Assembly: GCF_013868055.1 (NCBI RefSeq)
Contig: NZ_JACEOL010000053.1
Location: forward strand, 1 to 48,716
From: Thermoactinomyces mirandus
Lineage (GTDB): Bacteria; Bacillota; Bacilli; Thermoactinomycetales; Thermoactinomycetaceae
Direction: 5' to 3'
DNA length: 48,716 bases
Shown here: positions 22,789-31,133 of the stretch, one piece after another
How the letters are laid out: the number at the start of each line of letters is the position of its first letter
Position numbering within the stretch: position 1 is the stretch's first letter
Made by a program: the position numbers and the translations under genes
Notes under the pieces: model-generated
The model's input: only the letters and a program-made list of their open reading frames with translations
What the model was told of the DNA's origin: nothing
Database searches by the model: none

Positions 22789-24688
22789 TAATCGCAAGCT
22801 CCTTAGCTTTATTACTTATTACTCTTTTGCTTTCAACAAAGTCAGAAACCTGGGTATACTGGTCAAATAACGTAAGCAAAAAACTATTTTCTACCACCTT
22901 TGCTTCCTTGTTATAATTGCCAATAATCCCTCCCAATAGTTCTTCGGGACCTCTTAACTTGGTTAGTACGCGTTGAACCAGTTGAAGATCAAAAGCATCT
23001 CTTCTTGTTAATTCTTTACAATTAGGAAGATTACGCAAATACAAATCTATTTGTTTTACGATTCGAAATCCTATACCATACTGATCATGTAGGGAGTGCA
23101 AAGCATAATGAATTTCGTCCAGTATTTGAAGTTCCTCAGCTGATAAAAAAGGAGCATCACTTTTTTTTCTGAACTCTCGAAAATGGTTAGCAGTAAACGA
23201 TTTTTTTTCTAAATTCATTTTTTTTGGTTTTGACCAATTGAGATCCTGAAAAGACATTTTATTACTCAATGTAATAACATTCGCCCGATCCAACACTTTA
23301 TCAGAAAAATGATAAGTAGATTCGTCAATGTTTACTGTTCCTACAAACAAAATATTATCTCCTAAAACAATGGAAGGCTTATATTTGCTTGAGTTATATA
23401 GACGAGACTCCAATTCCTCGTTATACAAGTTTAATTGACGTCTCGGGGGTTCCAGCTCCAACACCGACAAAAATTGAGAAAAGTAATGCTCAACTCGTGC
23501 CAAGTTCATCTCATCAAAACAAATAATATAAAGTTTGTCACTATTCTCTTCTTTAGATGCATGAACAAGAGTGTTAATTAATTCGGAATCTCCAGGACGG
23601 TAAACCATATGAATAGAATCTACGTATCCAATGAGATCAGCATCATCTGTCCAGGAAGGCCGTACAGAGATTATTTTCAATTGCTGGTCGTCCATCCCCC
23701 ATGCTTTACCATACATTTCCACCAACTTCGACTTGCCTATTCCGCTCATTCCGGACAGGATCACCAAATTCGAGGATTTCATAGCCGTATGGAAGTTTAT
23801 TAAGTCTTTTTTATCATAAAGCAAGCCATACTCTTGAGTGATTTGATAAAAATAATTAATAAATGTGTTTTCATCCTCTGAATTCTCTAAATCCAAAACT
23901 CCATTCGACTTAACCGGTATAACCGGTTCTGGAGAAATAATCTTCATAGGCTTGGCGTATTGCAACAAATCTTGGAAGTTGTTGTAGATATCAAGACTTA
24001 CAAACAAAATATCCTTGTTTCTAGGAACTTCAATTACATTTTCAAGCCAGTCTTCAGGCATATCCTCCTGTTTGAGATTCTCATAGAATAGTTGGAAGCC
24101 TCCATGTGCATAATGGTGTTTTTCAAATTCACCAAAAACTGTATATCTGCCATCTTTATGTCGCCATAAAATATAGGTTGGAGTATCAGACAGCTCATAT
24201 GAAAAACGATTAATTTTACCTATATACTTTGAATTAGCCAGTTTATTTTTAAACTCTTCAAAACTGGGATTATAAGAACCTTCACTAAAAACAGGGATAG
24301 GGAGAAAAAACATATTATCTAAATAACTATCAAATTTCGCTTTTAACTTTACATTAGTTGCTTGACAAATAGTATTACCTTCAGCAGTTGTTTTTCTTTG
24401 AAGACCAAAAATAATAAAATATCTATCCAAGAAATCTTTAAGATTTTGAATCCTTTCAGCTTTCAAGAGAGTTAAATCATCTTCGAACCCCCATTCTTCC
24501 AAAAGGGTAGAATAACACCAGATTAATTTTTCATTTGGAAAACTTTCCGGAGTTTGGGAAATAATTCGAATATAAAATTGAATTGCCCCTTGTCTATTAA
24601 TAAATACAGTTTCTTTTCCTACTTTTTCTTTTACATATTCATCGTCTGCCAAGACCCCCACCACATCTAGATCCCATGTTTTCAGCAT
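22772..24688 (-). CDS. McrB-like AAA+ NTPase
   Basis: 638 residues. A variable N-terminal half (residues 1-265) with no recognised domain, presumably the sensor, is followed by an AAA+ core: Walker A LSGMSGIGKSKL at 311-322, Walker B LYIICFDEMNLARVEHYF at 386-403, FVGTVNIDEST at 448-457 and FSDKVLDRANV at 461-471. D-E-M-N-L-A-x-V-E-x-Y-F with G-T-V-N-x-D-E is the McrB-type signature; the guanine-recognition N-T-A-D motif of classical McrB is replaced by N-I-D-E, so ATP or GTP use is open. The ATG directly follows the stop of the coiled-coil gene. Confidence 0.85.
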   Translation of the reverse strand: MLKTWDLDVVGVLADDEYVKEKVGKETVFINRQGAIQFYIRIISQTPESFPNEKLIWCYSTLLEEWGFEDDLTLLKAERIQNLKDFLDRYFIIFGLQRKTTAEGNTICQATNVKLKAKFDSYLDNMFFLPIPVFSEGSYNPSFEEFKNKLANSKYIGKINRFSYELSDTPTYILWRHKDGRYTVFGEFEKHHYAHGGFQLFYENLKQEDMPEDWLENVIEVPRNKDILFVSLDIYNNFQDLLQYAKPMKIISPEPVIPVKSNGVLDLENSEDENTFINYFYQITQEYGLLYDKKDLINFHTAMKSSNLVILSGMSGIGKSKLVEMYGKAWGMDDQQLKIISVRPSWTDDADLIGYVDSIHMVYRPGDSELINTLVHASKEENSDKLYIICFDEMNLARVEHYFSQFLSVLELEPPRRQLNLYNEELESRLYNSSKYKPSIVLGDNILFVGTVNIDESTYHFSDKVLDRANVITLSNKMSFQDLNWSKPKKMNLEKKSFTANHFREFRKKSDAPFLSAEELQILDEIHYALHSLHDQYGIGFRIVKQIDLYLRNLPNCKELTRRDAFDLQLVQRVLTKLRGPEELLGGIIGNYNKEAKVVENSFLLTLFDQYTQVSDFVESKRVISNKAKELAINGYTS

Positions 24689-25750
24689 CTATATTTCCCC
24701 CTTGATTAATTTATCAGTTAATTCAACCAGTCTCAGATGATCTTCAATCATAGTAATATTCCCAAAACAGGGCAGTTTCTGCAATTCACGTTTAAGTCTG
24801 GTTGAAATCTGATACTCGATAAGCCAGATATAGTCACAATCCATACATAAATTCATATTTTCTAAATCTCTACAAATTTTTACAGCAAAACCATGTGACT
24901 CGAGTTTATTTTTTATTTTCCTACGCAGTTCATTTCCAATTAATACTACAGTTTTTTCTTTATGATTTGGTTGAGGCAAATCTGAAGGTAAGACAGGAGT
25001 TTTTTCATCTAAGGAACGAATAATTGATTCTTTCTTTTCCAGTTCTTCCTTTAAATTTTTATTTTTTTCTTCAAGATCATTAATCAAACATGTCTTCGCT
25101 TCTAAATTTGTCTTTACGTTAGACAATTCATCTAACGTTTTCCTGAGTAATTGTTTCGTTTCATCCGATTCTTTTTGTGAGCTTTCTATTGTTTGTTTCA
25201 GATTATTTTGCTCCTCCATTAAAAATCGAATTTTTTCTTTCTTCATCTCAAGGTTCTTACTCTTTTCATTTATAATCAGTTCTAACTTTCTAATCCTCTC
25301 TTCCAATTCTTTTTGCTTATCTTCGCTATCCTTGAATGACGATACAATTTTTTCTAGCTCATTTAATCGATTTGACAGCTTTAATTGATTGTATAAAGCT
25401 ATTCCTGTAAGGTATTCATCATTATTTTGACTTGAAACTAAAGACAAGAGTACCAATAAGGCCTTTGATTTCTCAATTAATACATATTCAAATAAAAATT
25501 CTACTTTTTTACTTCTAAATATTATCCATTCTTCATGCTCATTAAGCCATTGATTAAACACACCCTTTACTTTAAGAATGTTTCTGTTATTTACCATTTG
25601 TTGTACTAGTTTATCCTTGATCAAACTGATGTTTTTTCGAAAACTGGTTTCTCTAAAACCGGCTATTTTAACCTTTATTTGCTTAGATAGTAGAATTAAC
25701 TGTTCATCTGGTATGTTTTTGAGAATCCAAGTCCATATTTCCTTGTCCAT
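24689..25750 (-). CDS. Coiled-coil protein of the McrBC-like operon
   Basis: About 353 residues. Residues 1-110 are helical and globular. Residues 130-255 form a long heptad-rich coiled coil (for example QKELEERIRKLELIINEKSK, KLNLEAKTCLINDLEEKN-like stretches). After a proline-rich linker (VLPSDLPQPNHKEK) a C-terminal domain of about 85 residues starts KTVVLIGNELRRKIKNKL and contains CMDCDYIWLIEY, a Rossmann-like module reminiscent of DUF2325. The ATG at 25750 follows AGGAGG by six bases; the upstream codons do not. First gene of the operon. It probably assembles or senses for the ATPase/nuclease pair. Confidence 0.6.
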   Translation of the reverse strand: MDKEIWTWILKNIPDEQLILLSKQIKVKIAGFRETSFRKNISLIKDKLVQQMVNNRNILKVKGVFNQWLNEHEEWIIFRSKKVEFLFEYVLIEKSKALLVLLSLVSSQNNDEYLTGIALYNQLKLSNRLNELEKIVSSFKDSEDKQKELEERIRKLELIINEKSKNLEMKKEKIRFLMEEQNNLKQTIESSQKESDETKQLLRKTLDELSNVKTNLEAKTCLINDLEEKNKNLKEELEKKESIIRSLDEKTPVLPSDLPQPNHKEKTVVLIGNELRRKIKNKLESHGFAVKICRDLENMNLCMDCDYIWLIEYQISTRLKRELQKLPCFGNITMIEDHLRLVELTDKLIKGEI

Positions 25751-25974
25751 GTGATGCCTCCTATACACCAAAATAAATATTAGCTAAAATTTTTCCTATT
25801 CATTATTATATTCGTATGTTAACCCAGAAAATAATCATTTTTGTGAAGAATCTATTTTAGATTATGAGATGTTTTTTCACACTATTATTTATCTATATTT
25901 TTTAAATATAATTATTTTTCTTTTATTTCAGAATTAATTTTTAACCAAGAGCGTTCAAACAAGTATACTTTAAT
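25751..25974. other. Upstream region of the defence operon
   Basis: Very AT-rich. On the minus strand TATAAT (complement of 25805-25810) is a possible -10 box about 55 bases before the coiled-coil gene; the -35 region is poor. No other gene seen. Confidence 0.35.
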
Positions 25975-26008
25975 AAAAAAAGCCGCCTTCATGTCAGAAA
26001 GCGGCTTT
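25975..26008 (-). terminator. Terminator of the tRNA array
   Basis: On the minus strand AAAGCCGC-tttctgacatgaag-GCGGCTTTTTTT, 11 bases after the 3' end of tRNA-Val. Confidence 0.85.
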
Positions 26009-26018
26009 TACACAAGTT

Positions 26019-26093
26019 TGGTGGGCAGTATTGGAATCGAACCAACGACCTCTTCCGTGTCAAGGAAGCGCTCTCCCCCTGAGCTAACTGCCC
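26019..26093 (-). tRNA. tRNA-Val (anticodon GAC)
   Basis: Cloverleaf is complete: acceptor GGGCAGT/ACTGCCC with encoded CCA, D-arm GCTCAGGGGGAGAGC, anticodon loop TTGACAC between CTTCC and GGAAG, T-arm GTTCGATTC. Last gene of the four-tRNA array. Confidence 0.93.
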
Positions 26094-26110
26094 AAATCGG
26101 GATAAGGGAT

Positions 26111-26186
26111 TGGTGGGCCCAACAGGACTCGAACCTGTGACCGATCGGTTATGAGCCGACTGCTCTGCCAACTGAGCTATAGGCCC
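26111..26186 (-). tRNA. tRNA with anticodon CAT (elongator Met or Ile2)
   Basis: Acceptor GGGCCTA/TGGGCCC with encoded CCA, D-arm AGCTCAGTTGGCAGAGC, anticodon loop CTCATAA, T-arm GGTTCGAGTCC. CAT may decode AUG, or AUA if the C34 is lysidine-modified; sequence alone does not decide. Confidence 0.9.
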
Positions 26187-26194
26187 ATTCCAAA

Positions 26195-26271
26195 TGGCGG
26201 AGCTGACGGGATTCGAACCCGCGATCTCCTGCGTGACAGGCAGGCATGTTAGGCCTCTACACCACAGCTCC
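26195..26271 (-). tRNA. tRNA-Asp (anticodon GTC)
   Basis: Acceptor GGAGCTG/CAGCTCC with G discriminator and encoded CCA, anticodon arm CCTGC-CTGTCAC-GCAGG, T-arm GGTTCGAATCC. Confidence 0.93.
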
Positions 26272-26276
26272 ATATC

Positions 26277-26353
<77 letters not shown>

Positions 26354-26390
26354 TCAATTTGATTCGTTAAGTTATCAGCGACAATTAATA

Positions 26391-26612
26391 TCATACAACA
26401 GTTATTTTGTTTGTGCAAGGGTTATTTTCAAGATTTTTTACTCCAAATGTACCGCACACCGTACCTGCCTTTTTTGAACGGAAAATTTCCACCTCTTCCG
26501 GACTGTCATATCCATACAGCCACCAGTCTTCCTGCATACGGGCTGCCAGACAGTTGGCCTGAAAGCGGCTGTCGTACAATTTGGCCCAATAAACCCATTT
26601 TGACATACTCAT
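26391..26612 (-). CDS. Small conserved-looking hypothetical protein
   Basis: About 73 residues, with AGGA a few bases before ATG codons at 26612 and 26606. The sequence MSKWVYWAKLYDSRFQANC, LAARMQEDWWLYGYDSPEE and VEIFRSKKAGTVCGTFG is compact, rich in aromatic residues and has no membrane segment. It looks like a real small soluble protein, but I do not recognise it. It lies just upstream of (minus strand) the tRNA array. Confidence 0.55.
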   Translation of the reverse strand: MSMSKWVYWAKLYDSRFQANCLAARMQEDWWLYGYDSPEEVEIFRSKKAGTVCGTFGVKNLENNPCTNKITVV

Positions 26613-26711
26613 CCCATCCTTTCACCCGTATTTTTCCACATATTCGCGTTTTCATGCCAGGGTAAATGCACATTTTGAGGAAAAGAACTAACGCACCTTC
26701 TTTTTGTGCAT

Positions 26712-26748
26712 AACATGAAACAAACAAGCAAAAGCGCTTGTTATGTTC
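26712..26748 (+). promoter_or_regulatory. Hairpin upstream of the yjcG leader
   Basis: AACAT and AACAAGC pair with GCTTGTT and ATGTT around an AAAAGC loop, giving a broken stem about 35 bases before a strong terminator in the same direction. No coding sequence lies between them. Confidence 0.35.
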
Positions 26749-26786
26749 AGCTCCTAATAACGAATATGTTCCCTCCTCTCATGAAG

Positions 26787-26811
26787 AGGTCCGGGTTGCC
26801 GGACCTTTTTT
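26787..26811 (+). terminator. Strong terminator upstream of yjcG
   Basis: AGGTCCGG-gttg-CCGGACCT followed by TTTTT. There is no plus-strand gene ending just before it, so it may belong to a small RNA or a leader transcript. Confidence 0.75.
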
Positions 26812-26812
26812 C

Positions 26813-26847
26813 TGTCACAAATTGGCTTCTTTTATGTCACAAATTGG
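26813..26847. repeat. Direct repeat TGTCACAAATTGG
   Basis: Perfect 13-base copies at 26813-26825 and 26835-26847, 22 bases apart start to start (about two helical turns), just upstream of a TATAAT at about 26874-26879. The spacing suits a regulator binding on one face of the DNA. Confidence 0.5.
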
Positions 26848-26918
26848 GCAGGTGTATTCTTTCACATAAAAAAGTTATAATAAAATTAAGCTTCCAAATG
26901 GATAAGGAGGGGATGTTA

Positions 26919-27431
26919 ATGAACTATAGCATCGTTACCTTTCCGCAAAAAAAAGTGCAGGACTGGGCCAACTCCTTGCGAAAACGTTATGACCCCCAAT
27001 ACTGTTACATTCCTCCACACATCACGTTAAAAGAAAAATTCGAACTTTCCGATGAAACCTTTGAAAAAACTGTTGAGAGCCTGGAGAGGGTAGCAAAAGA
27101 AGTCAGGGAATTTCACGTAAAATTTAACAAAGTCAGCCATTTTTATCCAATCACAAACACGATCTATTTGGCGATTAAAGACAAGGAACCGTTAGTTGAA
27201 CTGCATGACAGGATCAACGAGCTTTTTGAACCGGTCAAACCGGCCCACCAATTTGTTCCGCATCTCACGATCGGACAGGAAATGTCGGATGATGAGCTGC
27301 ATGACATCTATGGACGGCTGCGCATGAAGGAAATCGAACTGGAAACCGGAATTGACCGGTTTCATCTGATGTACGAATTGGAAAACGGTTCCTGGAGCAT
27401 CTTTCAATCCTTTTTGCTGGCGAAAGACTAG
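26919..27431 (+). CDS. yjcG: 2H phosphoesterase/2'-5' RNA ligase-like protein YjcG
   Basis: 170 residues. The two H-x-T/S-x motifs of the 2H superfamily are present: PPHITLKEKF near residue 35 and VPHLTIGQEM near residue 115, so both catalytic His are intact. Members cleave or form 2',5' or cyclic phosphodiester bonds in RNA or nucleotides; the substrate of YjcG is not known. AAGGAGGGG lies eight bases before the ATG at 26919; the frame is open further upstream without support. It is followed 16 bases later by the acetyltransferase, as in Bacillus subtilis yjcF-yjcG neighbourhoods. Confidence 0.88.
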   Translation: MNYSIVTFPQKKVQDWANSLRKRYDPQYCYIPPHITLKEKFELSDETFEKTVESLERVAKEVREFHVKFNKVSHFYPITNTIYLAIKDKEPLVELHDRINELFEPVKPAHQFVPHLTIGQEMSDDELHDIYGRLRMKEIELETGIDRFHLMYELENGSWSIFQSFLLAKD

Positions 27432-27447
27432 AAAGGGAGTTTGCAGA

Positions 27448-27882
27448 TTGACAACCATTGTTAAGAAAGCGATTACAGACTCAGATTTAAACCATGTTTT
27501 TTCCATTCGGACAAAAGTATTTGTAGAGGAGCAAAATGTGCCAAAAGATCTGGAAATTGATGAGTGGGAAGAAAAATCGACCCATTTTCTGGCATGGGAA
27601 AACGAATTGCCCATCGGCACATGCCGTTTACGATTTGTTGATCCGTTTACGGCGAAAGCGGAACGGGTGGCAGTACTGAAAGAAAAAAGGAAAACAGGAG
27701 CCGGGAAACTCCTCATGCAAACATTGGAGAATGTTGCCCGGCAAAAAGGAGCCAGAAAGATTCTGCTCTATGCACAGGTTCGGGTGATCCCTTTTTATAA
27801 AAAGCTGGGGTATGAGCCGTTTGGTACTCCATTTGACGATGCAGGCATTCCGCACATGAAAATGGAAAAATCTTTGCGCTAG
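27448..27882 (+). CDS. yjcF: GNAT-family acetyltransferase (YjcF-like)
   Basis: 144 residues, TTG start eight bases after AAAGGGAG. The N-terminal IRTKVFVEEQNVPKDLEID is typical of the ElaA/YjcF branch, followed by AERVAVLKEKRKTGAGKLLM (acetyl-CoA loop), ILLYAQVRVIPFYKKLGY and the end AGIPHMKMEK. It overlaps the convergent PHP gene by four bases. Substrate is unknown. Confidence 0.88.
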   Translation: MTTIVKKAITDSDLNHVFSIRTKVFVEEQNVPKDLEIDEWEEKSTHFLAWENELPIGTCRLRFVDPFTAKAERVAVLKEKRKTGAGKLLMQTLENVARQKGARKILLYAQVRVIPFYKKLGYEPFGTPFDDAGIPHMKMEKSLR

Positions 27883-28718
27883 GAGCAAAAGCTTTGTAGG
27901 TCCTTTAAGATTCGGATATCGGTGGTACAGGTGCCTAACTGTGCGTGATACATGGAACCATGCCGCTCACCGTGAAAATCGGAGCCCGCTGTTGCAAGGA
28001 GATTCATTTTTTCGGTCATTTCCTGATAATGCCTTTTTTTACTGGAAGTATGATCAGGATGATTGATTTCAATACCATCCAATCCATTCTCCCCCAGAAG
28101 TGGGATCAAGTCGTCTTGCTCATAAAGACCCGGATGGGCAATGACGACTGCTCCTCCACTCTGGTGAATGGCCTCAATGGCATCAAACGGGGACATCTGA
28201 TCCGGTACCACATAAGCTTTGCCCTTTTTCCCCAGATACAGGTCGAACGCCTCATTCATTGTGTTGACGATTTCTTTGTCAATCAGCACTTCAGCAATAT
28301 GTGGACGGCCCACATTCTTCTCCTGACTGCCCCTCCCCTTTTTTGCCATCACTTCCTCAATCGTGATATCGATCCCCAGTTCATTCAAACGGCCAATCAT
28401 TTTCAAATCGCGCTGATACCGGACATCCCTCTGCTTTGCCAACAGATCCAGGAAATGATTGTTGTTTCTGTAGTCTACATACATCCCCAGCATATGAATT
28501 TCTTTTCCATGCCATAACGTACTGATCTCTACACCCGGCACAACTTCTATACCTCTTTTCCTGCCTTCATGAAGTGCTTCTTCCACTCCATCGACGGTAT
28601 CATGATCTGTAATCGCCACTCCCTTTAAGCCAAGCCTTTCAGCCAGTCTCACCAGATCTGCAGGAGACAGCAATCCGTCAGAAGCAGTCGTATGAGTATG
28701 CAAATCTACTTTCTCCAT
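27879..28718 (-). CDS. PHP-domain phosphoesterase (TrpH/RNase AM-like)
   Basis: 279 residues from the ATG at 28718, with GGAGG nine bases upstream; earlier in-frame ATGs are not supported. Metal-binding motifs of the PHP fold are complete: VDLHTHTTASDG, AITDHDTVDG, VPGVEIST, VVIAHPGLYE and GSDFHGE. Members such as YciV/TrpH hydrolyse 3',5'-nucleoside bisphosphates or degrade short RNA 5'-to-3'. Stand-alone gene that converges on yjcF. Confidence 0.88.
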   Translation of the reverse strand: MEKVDLHTHTTASDGLLSPADLVRLAERLGLKGVAITDHDTVDGVEEALHEGRKRGIEVVPGVEISTLWHGKEIHMLGMYVDYRNNNHFLDLLAKQRDVRYQRDLKMIGRLNELGIDITIEEVMAKKGRGSQEKNVGRPHIAEVLIDKEIVNTMNEAFDLYLGKKGKAYVVPDQMSPFDAIEAIHQSGGAVVIAHPGLYEQDDLIPLLGENGLDGIEINHPDHTSSKKRHYQEMTEKMNLLATAGSDFHGERHGSMYHAQLGTCTTDIRILKDLQSFCS

Positions 28719-28796
28719 ACAGTAGAACCTCCGTTCCTTTCTTTCAACAAAGCCATTCATGCCACTGGCTGACCAGCGGTAGATATTTTCCATCAA

Positions 28797-29013
28797 TACC
28801 CTTTATTCCTATCTTATGGATAAACTCTTTACCAAGCATAATTCAAGTATAGAACAAGAATGCAACGCAAGATCTCCTGATTTCATTATCACCATTTATT
28901 CAATTTTTGTTCAACAAATTGACAAGCAACAGCCAAATATTTTTGCAAAAACAAGATTGTTTTTTTAGAAAAACGGGTATCCAATCATTAATACCTGTTA
29001 AGGAGGATTCTGC
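28797..29013. other. Divergent intergenic region
   Basis: About 200 AT-rich bases between the PHP gene (minus) and the small gene at 29014 (plus). It must hold both promoters; I see no box good enough to name. Confidence 0.3.
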
Positions 29014-29343
29014 ATGAAACTGAGAATGAAAACGTTGTCAAGTGTGGCCCGTCCTTATGGTCAAATAGACCGATTGTTAAAATCCCAAGGCTTTCGATCA
29101 ACGCACAACTATCCTCCAACATATGACACCAAAATCCGGGATATTGCCTCTGGGCAAGTGTACCGCTTAAAAGTCCCGACTTACCTGACAGAAAAGAAAT
29201 ACAAAGAAGAATACTTGCAATTGGATGAACCTGTTTTGGAACCGGATTCGAACAATCGATGCCAATCTCTTTCCAACATTCCTGATTCTGTTGTTTTCGC
29301 AGTTCACGAAAAATTGGAAGAGATTGTGTCCTATCTTAAATGA
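29014..29343 (+). CDS. Hypothetical protein, 109 residues
   Basis: TAAGGAGG seven bases before the ATG makes this a real gene. The product is basic at the N-terminus (MKLRMKTLSSVARPYGQIDR) and contains DIASGQVYRLKVPTYLTEK and an amphipathic C-terminal helix VFAVHEKLEEIVSYLK. No membrane segment. I do not recognise a family. It is monocistronic with a terminator 15 bases downstream. Confidence 0.65.
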   Translation: MKLRMKTLSSVARPYGQIDRLLKSQGFRSTHNYPPTYDTKIRDIASGQVYRLKVPTYLTEKKYKEEYLQLDEPVLEPDSNNRCQSLSNIPDSVVFAVHEKLEEIVSYLK

Positions 29344-29357
29344 TAAAATAAAAAACA

Positions 29358-29384
29358 AAGAGCACCCGTCATCAGGGTGCTCTT
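29358..29384. terminator. Bidirectional terminator
   Basis: AAGAGCACCC-gtcatca-GGGTGCTCTT between two convergent small genes, with A-rich and T-rich flanks; it can serve both. Confidence 0.8.
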
Positions 29385-29398
29385 CTCACTCAACTGCA

Positions 29399-29593
29399 TT
29401 ATTTGCGTTTTTTGATCTCCTCACTTATCCGTTCCGCAAACTGACCAGGATCGGTGTCGATTGATCGGGTTTTCTCATTAACCCCCAGCTCACGACCCAC
29501 TTCATTTATTAATTCTTCTACCTGGTCTTTTTTCTTTCCATGTTGTTCTTGCTGGTTTTCCTGTCCCATAAATCTATTCAAAAAGCGGAACAT
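29399..29593 (-). CDS. Small charged hypothetical protein
   Basis: 64 residues, GGGAGG seven bases before the ATG. An aromatic start (MFRFLNRFMGQENQQEQ) is followed by a highly charged helical part with KKDQVEELINEVGRELGV and FAERISEEIKKRK. No family recognised; cytoplasmic. Confidence 0.6.
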   Translation of the reverse strand: MFRFLNRFMGQENQQEQHGKKKDQVEELINEVGRELGVNEKTRSIDTDPGQFAERISEEIKKRK

Positions 29594-29654
29594 AAGAAGA
29601 CCTCCCTTTTGTTGAGTGATATTCTTATTATTTCTTCATTTCTTTTTTACATAC

Positions 29655-29692
29655 AAAAAAAGAAGCCACTCTTTTCTATGGCTTCTTTTTTT
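29655..29692. terminator. Terminator between SEC-C gene and small gene
   Basis: AGAAGCCA-ctcttttcta-TGGCTTCT with A6 on the left and T7 on the right. On the minus strand it terminates the SEC-C gene, whose stop codon overlaps its right flank. Confidence 0.8.
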
Positions 29693-31127
29693 ATTTCAAA
29701 TTAAGAATTTGCAGCGGATTGTCCAGCATCAATACCGGATAAACCCCATCGATTTGGGTAAAATAGCAACTGGTCTCACGCTTTTCCAGTTTGCCGTGAA
29801 TCCAGAAACGCTGTTCGGTGGTAAATGAGGGTAGAGGCGACATGTGAACCTGCCTCCATTTTCCTTCAATTAACACAATTGGTCCTGTTGATGAAACGGT
29901 AAACATATAGGTTTCTTTCCTGTCGTCCGTAATTTCCTCACCGGCCATTTCCCGGTTAATGCCATGGTCCAGCAGCCATTTCCTGATCTCCACAGCACTC
30001 GGGAGCGCTCGAATCAGATGAATGTACACTTTCCGGAATACAGGGTATACGCTGGCAATCTTCTCTTCTTCCAGCCAGCGGAACAAATGCTTCAGCGTAT
30101 TGAGAAAGACCCGCGCACCTTGCGGCGTGTTTTTCCCCTGATCAAGATACCATACACTTAAAAAGTGAATCATCGTTTCTTCATCCAGCAAAGACCAGTC
30201 AAAAGCACTGCCAAAACGCATCGACAGGTAGAGGTGGAATTCTTCCATTGATTTGCAATATAACAGTTGTGTCCCCTTTTGTAATGTTGCGACATGTTCT
30301 ACAAAAAACTGTTCGAATTGTTGCATGATCCGTATGGGCAATTCTCCTTTTTTTTCTGCCAGCGGCCATGTGGAAGATTTTTCAACCGGTGTTTTCGTCG
30401 CAGCTGAGGAAACCGTCGTGGAGTTCTTCCGTTCTTCTGCACGATGAATGGACCAGCCATAAACTTTCCATCCGTTTTCCCAGGCTGTAAATCTGTTATT
30501 TTCTTCTTCAAGATGATTATATTTCTCTAGTTGCACGAGTATCTCCCCTCTCATCTCATGCAAGAAGGATGTATAAGGGCCAAACATTTCATAATGGTTA
30601 CCGATTCGAACAAACCGTGCAAAAATCAATGGCTCGAGTACATGTTTCTCAGGATGTTTAACGATGATTCTCTTCCCATCCACAAGCTTCCGATAAATCA
30701 GCTTTTCTCCGGTCCTGTCGACCAATTCATAAAAGGAAACACGGGAGGCGCAAAAGTTTTTGGCGACTCTTTCTTTATAGGGATCTTTGCGAAGTGTAGA
30801 AGACCAGATTTCTACGGGACGTTTACCGTTCAAGCATGAGGCATCAAACAGTAACCAAAATCGAAAAAATGCGGACATATCATACGAAATTGGCCGTTTC
30901 GGCTCAAGTTGCAGCAGTTTCTTGAAACGTTCAATCCATTCCAGTTGCATTTCTGCTGACATTCGTCGATAAAACCATTGGTTCAACTCATTTAGCAGTT
31001 CATGTTTCAGTTGACTTTCCCGATCTTCGCGCGCTTTTTCTACAACAGACAGAGTCACAACCCTTTCACAACATTTTTTGTACTTTTTTCCGCTGCCACA
31101 TGGGCAAGGTTCATTCCGACCTACCAT
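29691..31127 (-). CDS. SEC-C zinc-motif protein of unknown function
   Basis: About 478 residues. The N-terminus MVGRNEPCPCGSGKKYKKCC is a complete SEC-C zinc motif (C-x-C-x8-C-C), the metal-binding tail found in SecA and many stand-alone proteins. The remaining 450 residues are mostly soluble and helical with no domain I recognise (FFRFWLLFDASCLNGKRPVE near residue 85; the end carries ETYMFTVSSTGPIVLIEG). The start is one of two consecutive ATG codons after GAGGTG. Function may involve ribosome or protein interaction through the zinc motif; inference only. Confidence 0.75.
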   Translation of the reverse strand: MVGRNEPCPCGSGKKYKKCCERVVTLSVVEKAREDRESQLKHELLNELNQWFYRRMSAEMQLEWIERFKKLLQLEPKRPISYDMSAFFRFWLLFDASCLNGKRPVEIWSSTLRKDPYKERVAKNFCASRVSFYELVDRTGEKLIYRKLVDGKRIIVKHPEKHVLEPLIFARFVRIGNHYEMFGPYTSFLHEMRGEILVQLEKYNHLEEENNRFTAWENGWKVYGWSIHRAEERKNSTTVSSAATKTPVEKSSTWPLAEKKGELPIRIMQQFEQFFVEHVATLQKGTQLLYCKSMEEFHLYLSMRFGSAFDWSLLDEETMIHFLSVWYLDQGKNTPQGARVFLNTLKHLFRWLEEEKIASVYPVFRKVYIHLIRALPSAVEIRKWLLDHGINREMAGEEITDDRKETYMFTVSSTGPIVLIEGKWRQVHMSPLPSFTTEQRFWIHGKLEKRETSCYFTQIDGVYPVLMLDNPLQILNLK

Positions 31128-31133
31128 CATCAC

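Noticed and set aside
27945..28517. 190-codon plus-strand frame
   Set aside because: Antisense to the PHP phosphoesterase, whose metal motifs are complete.
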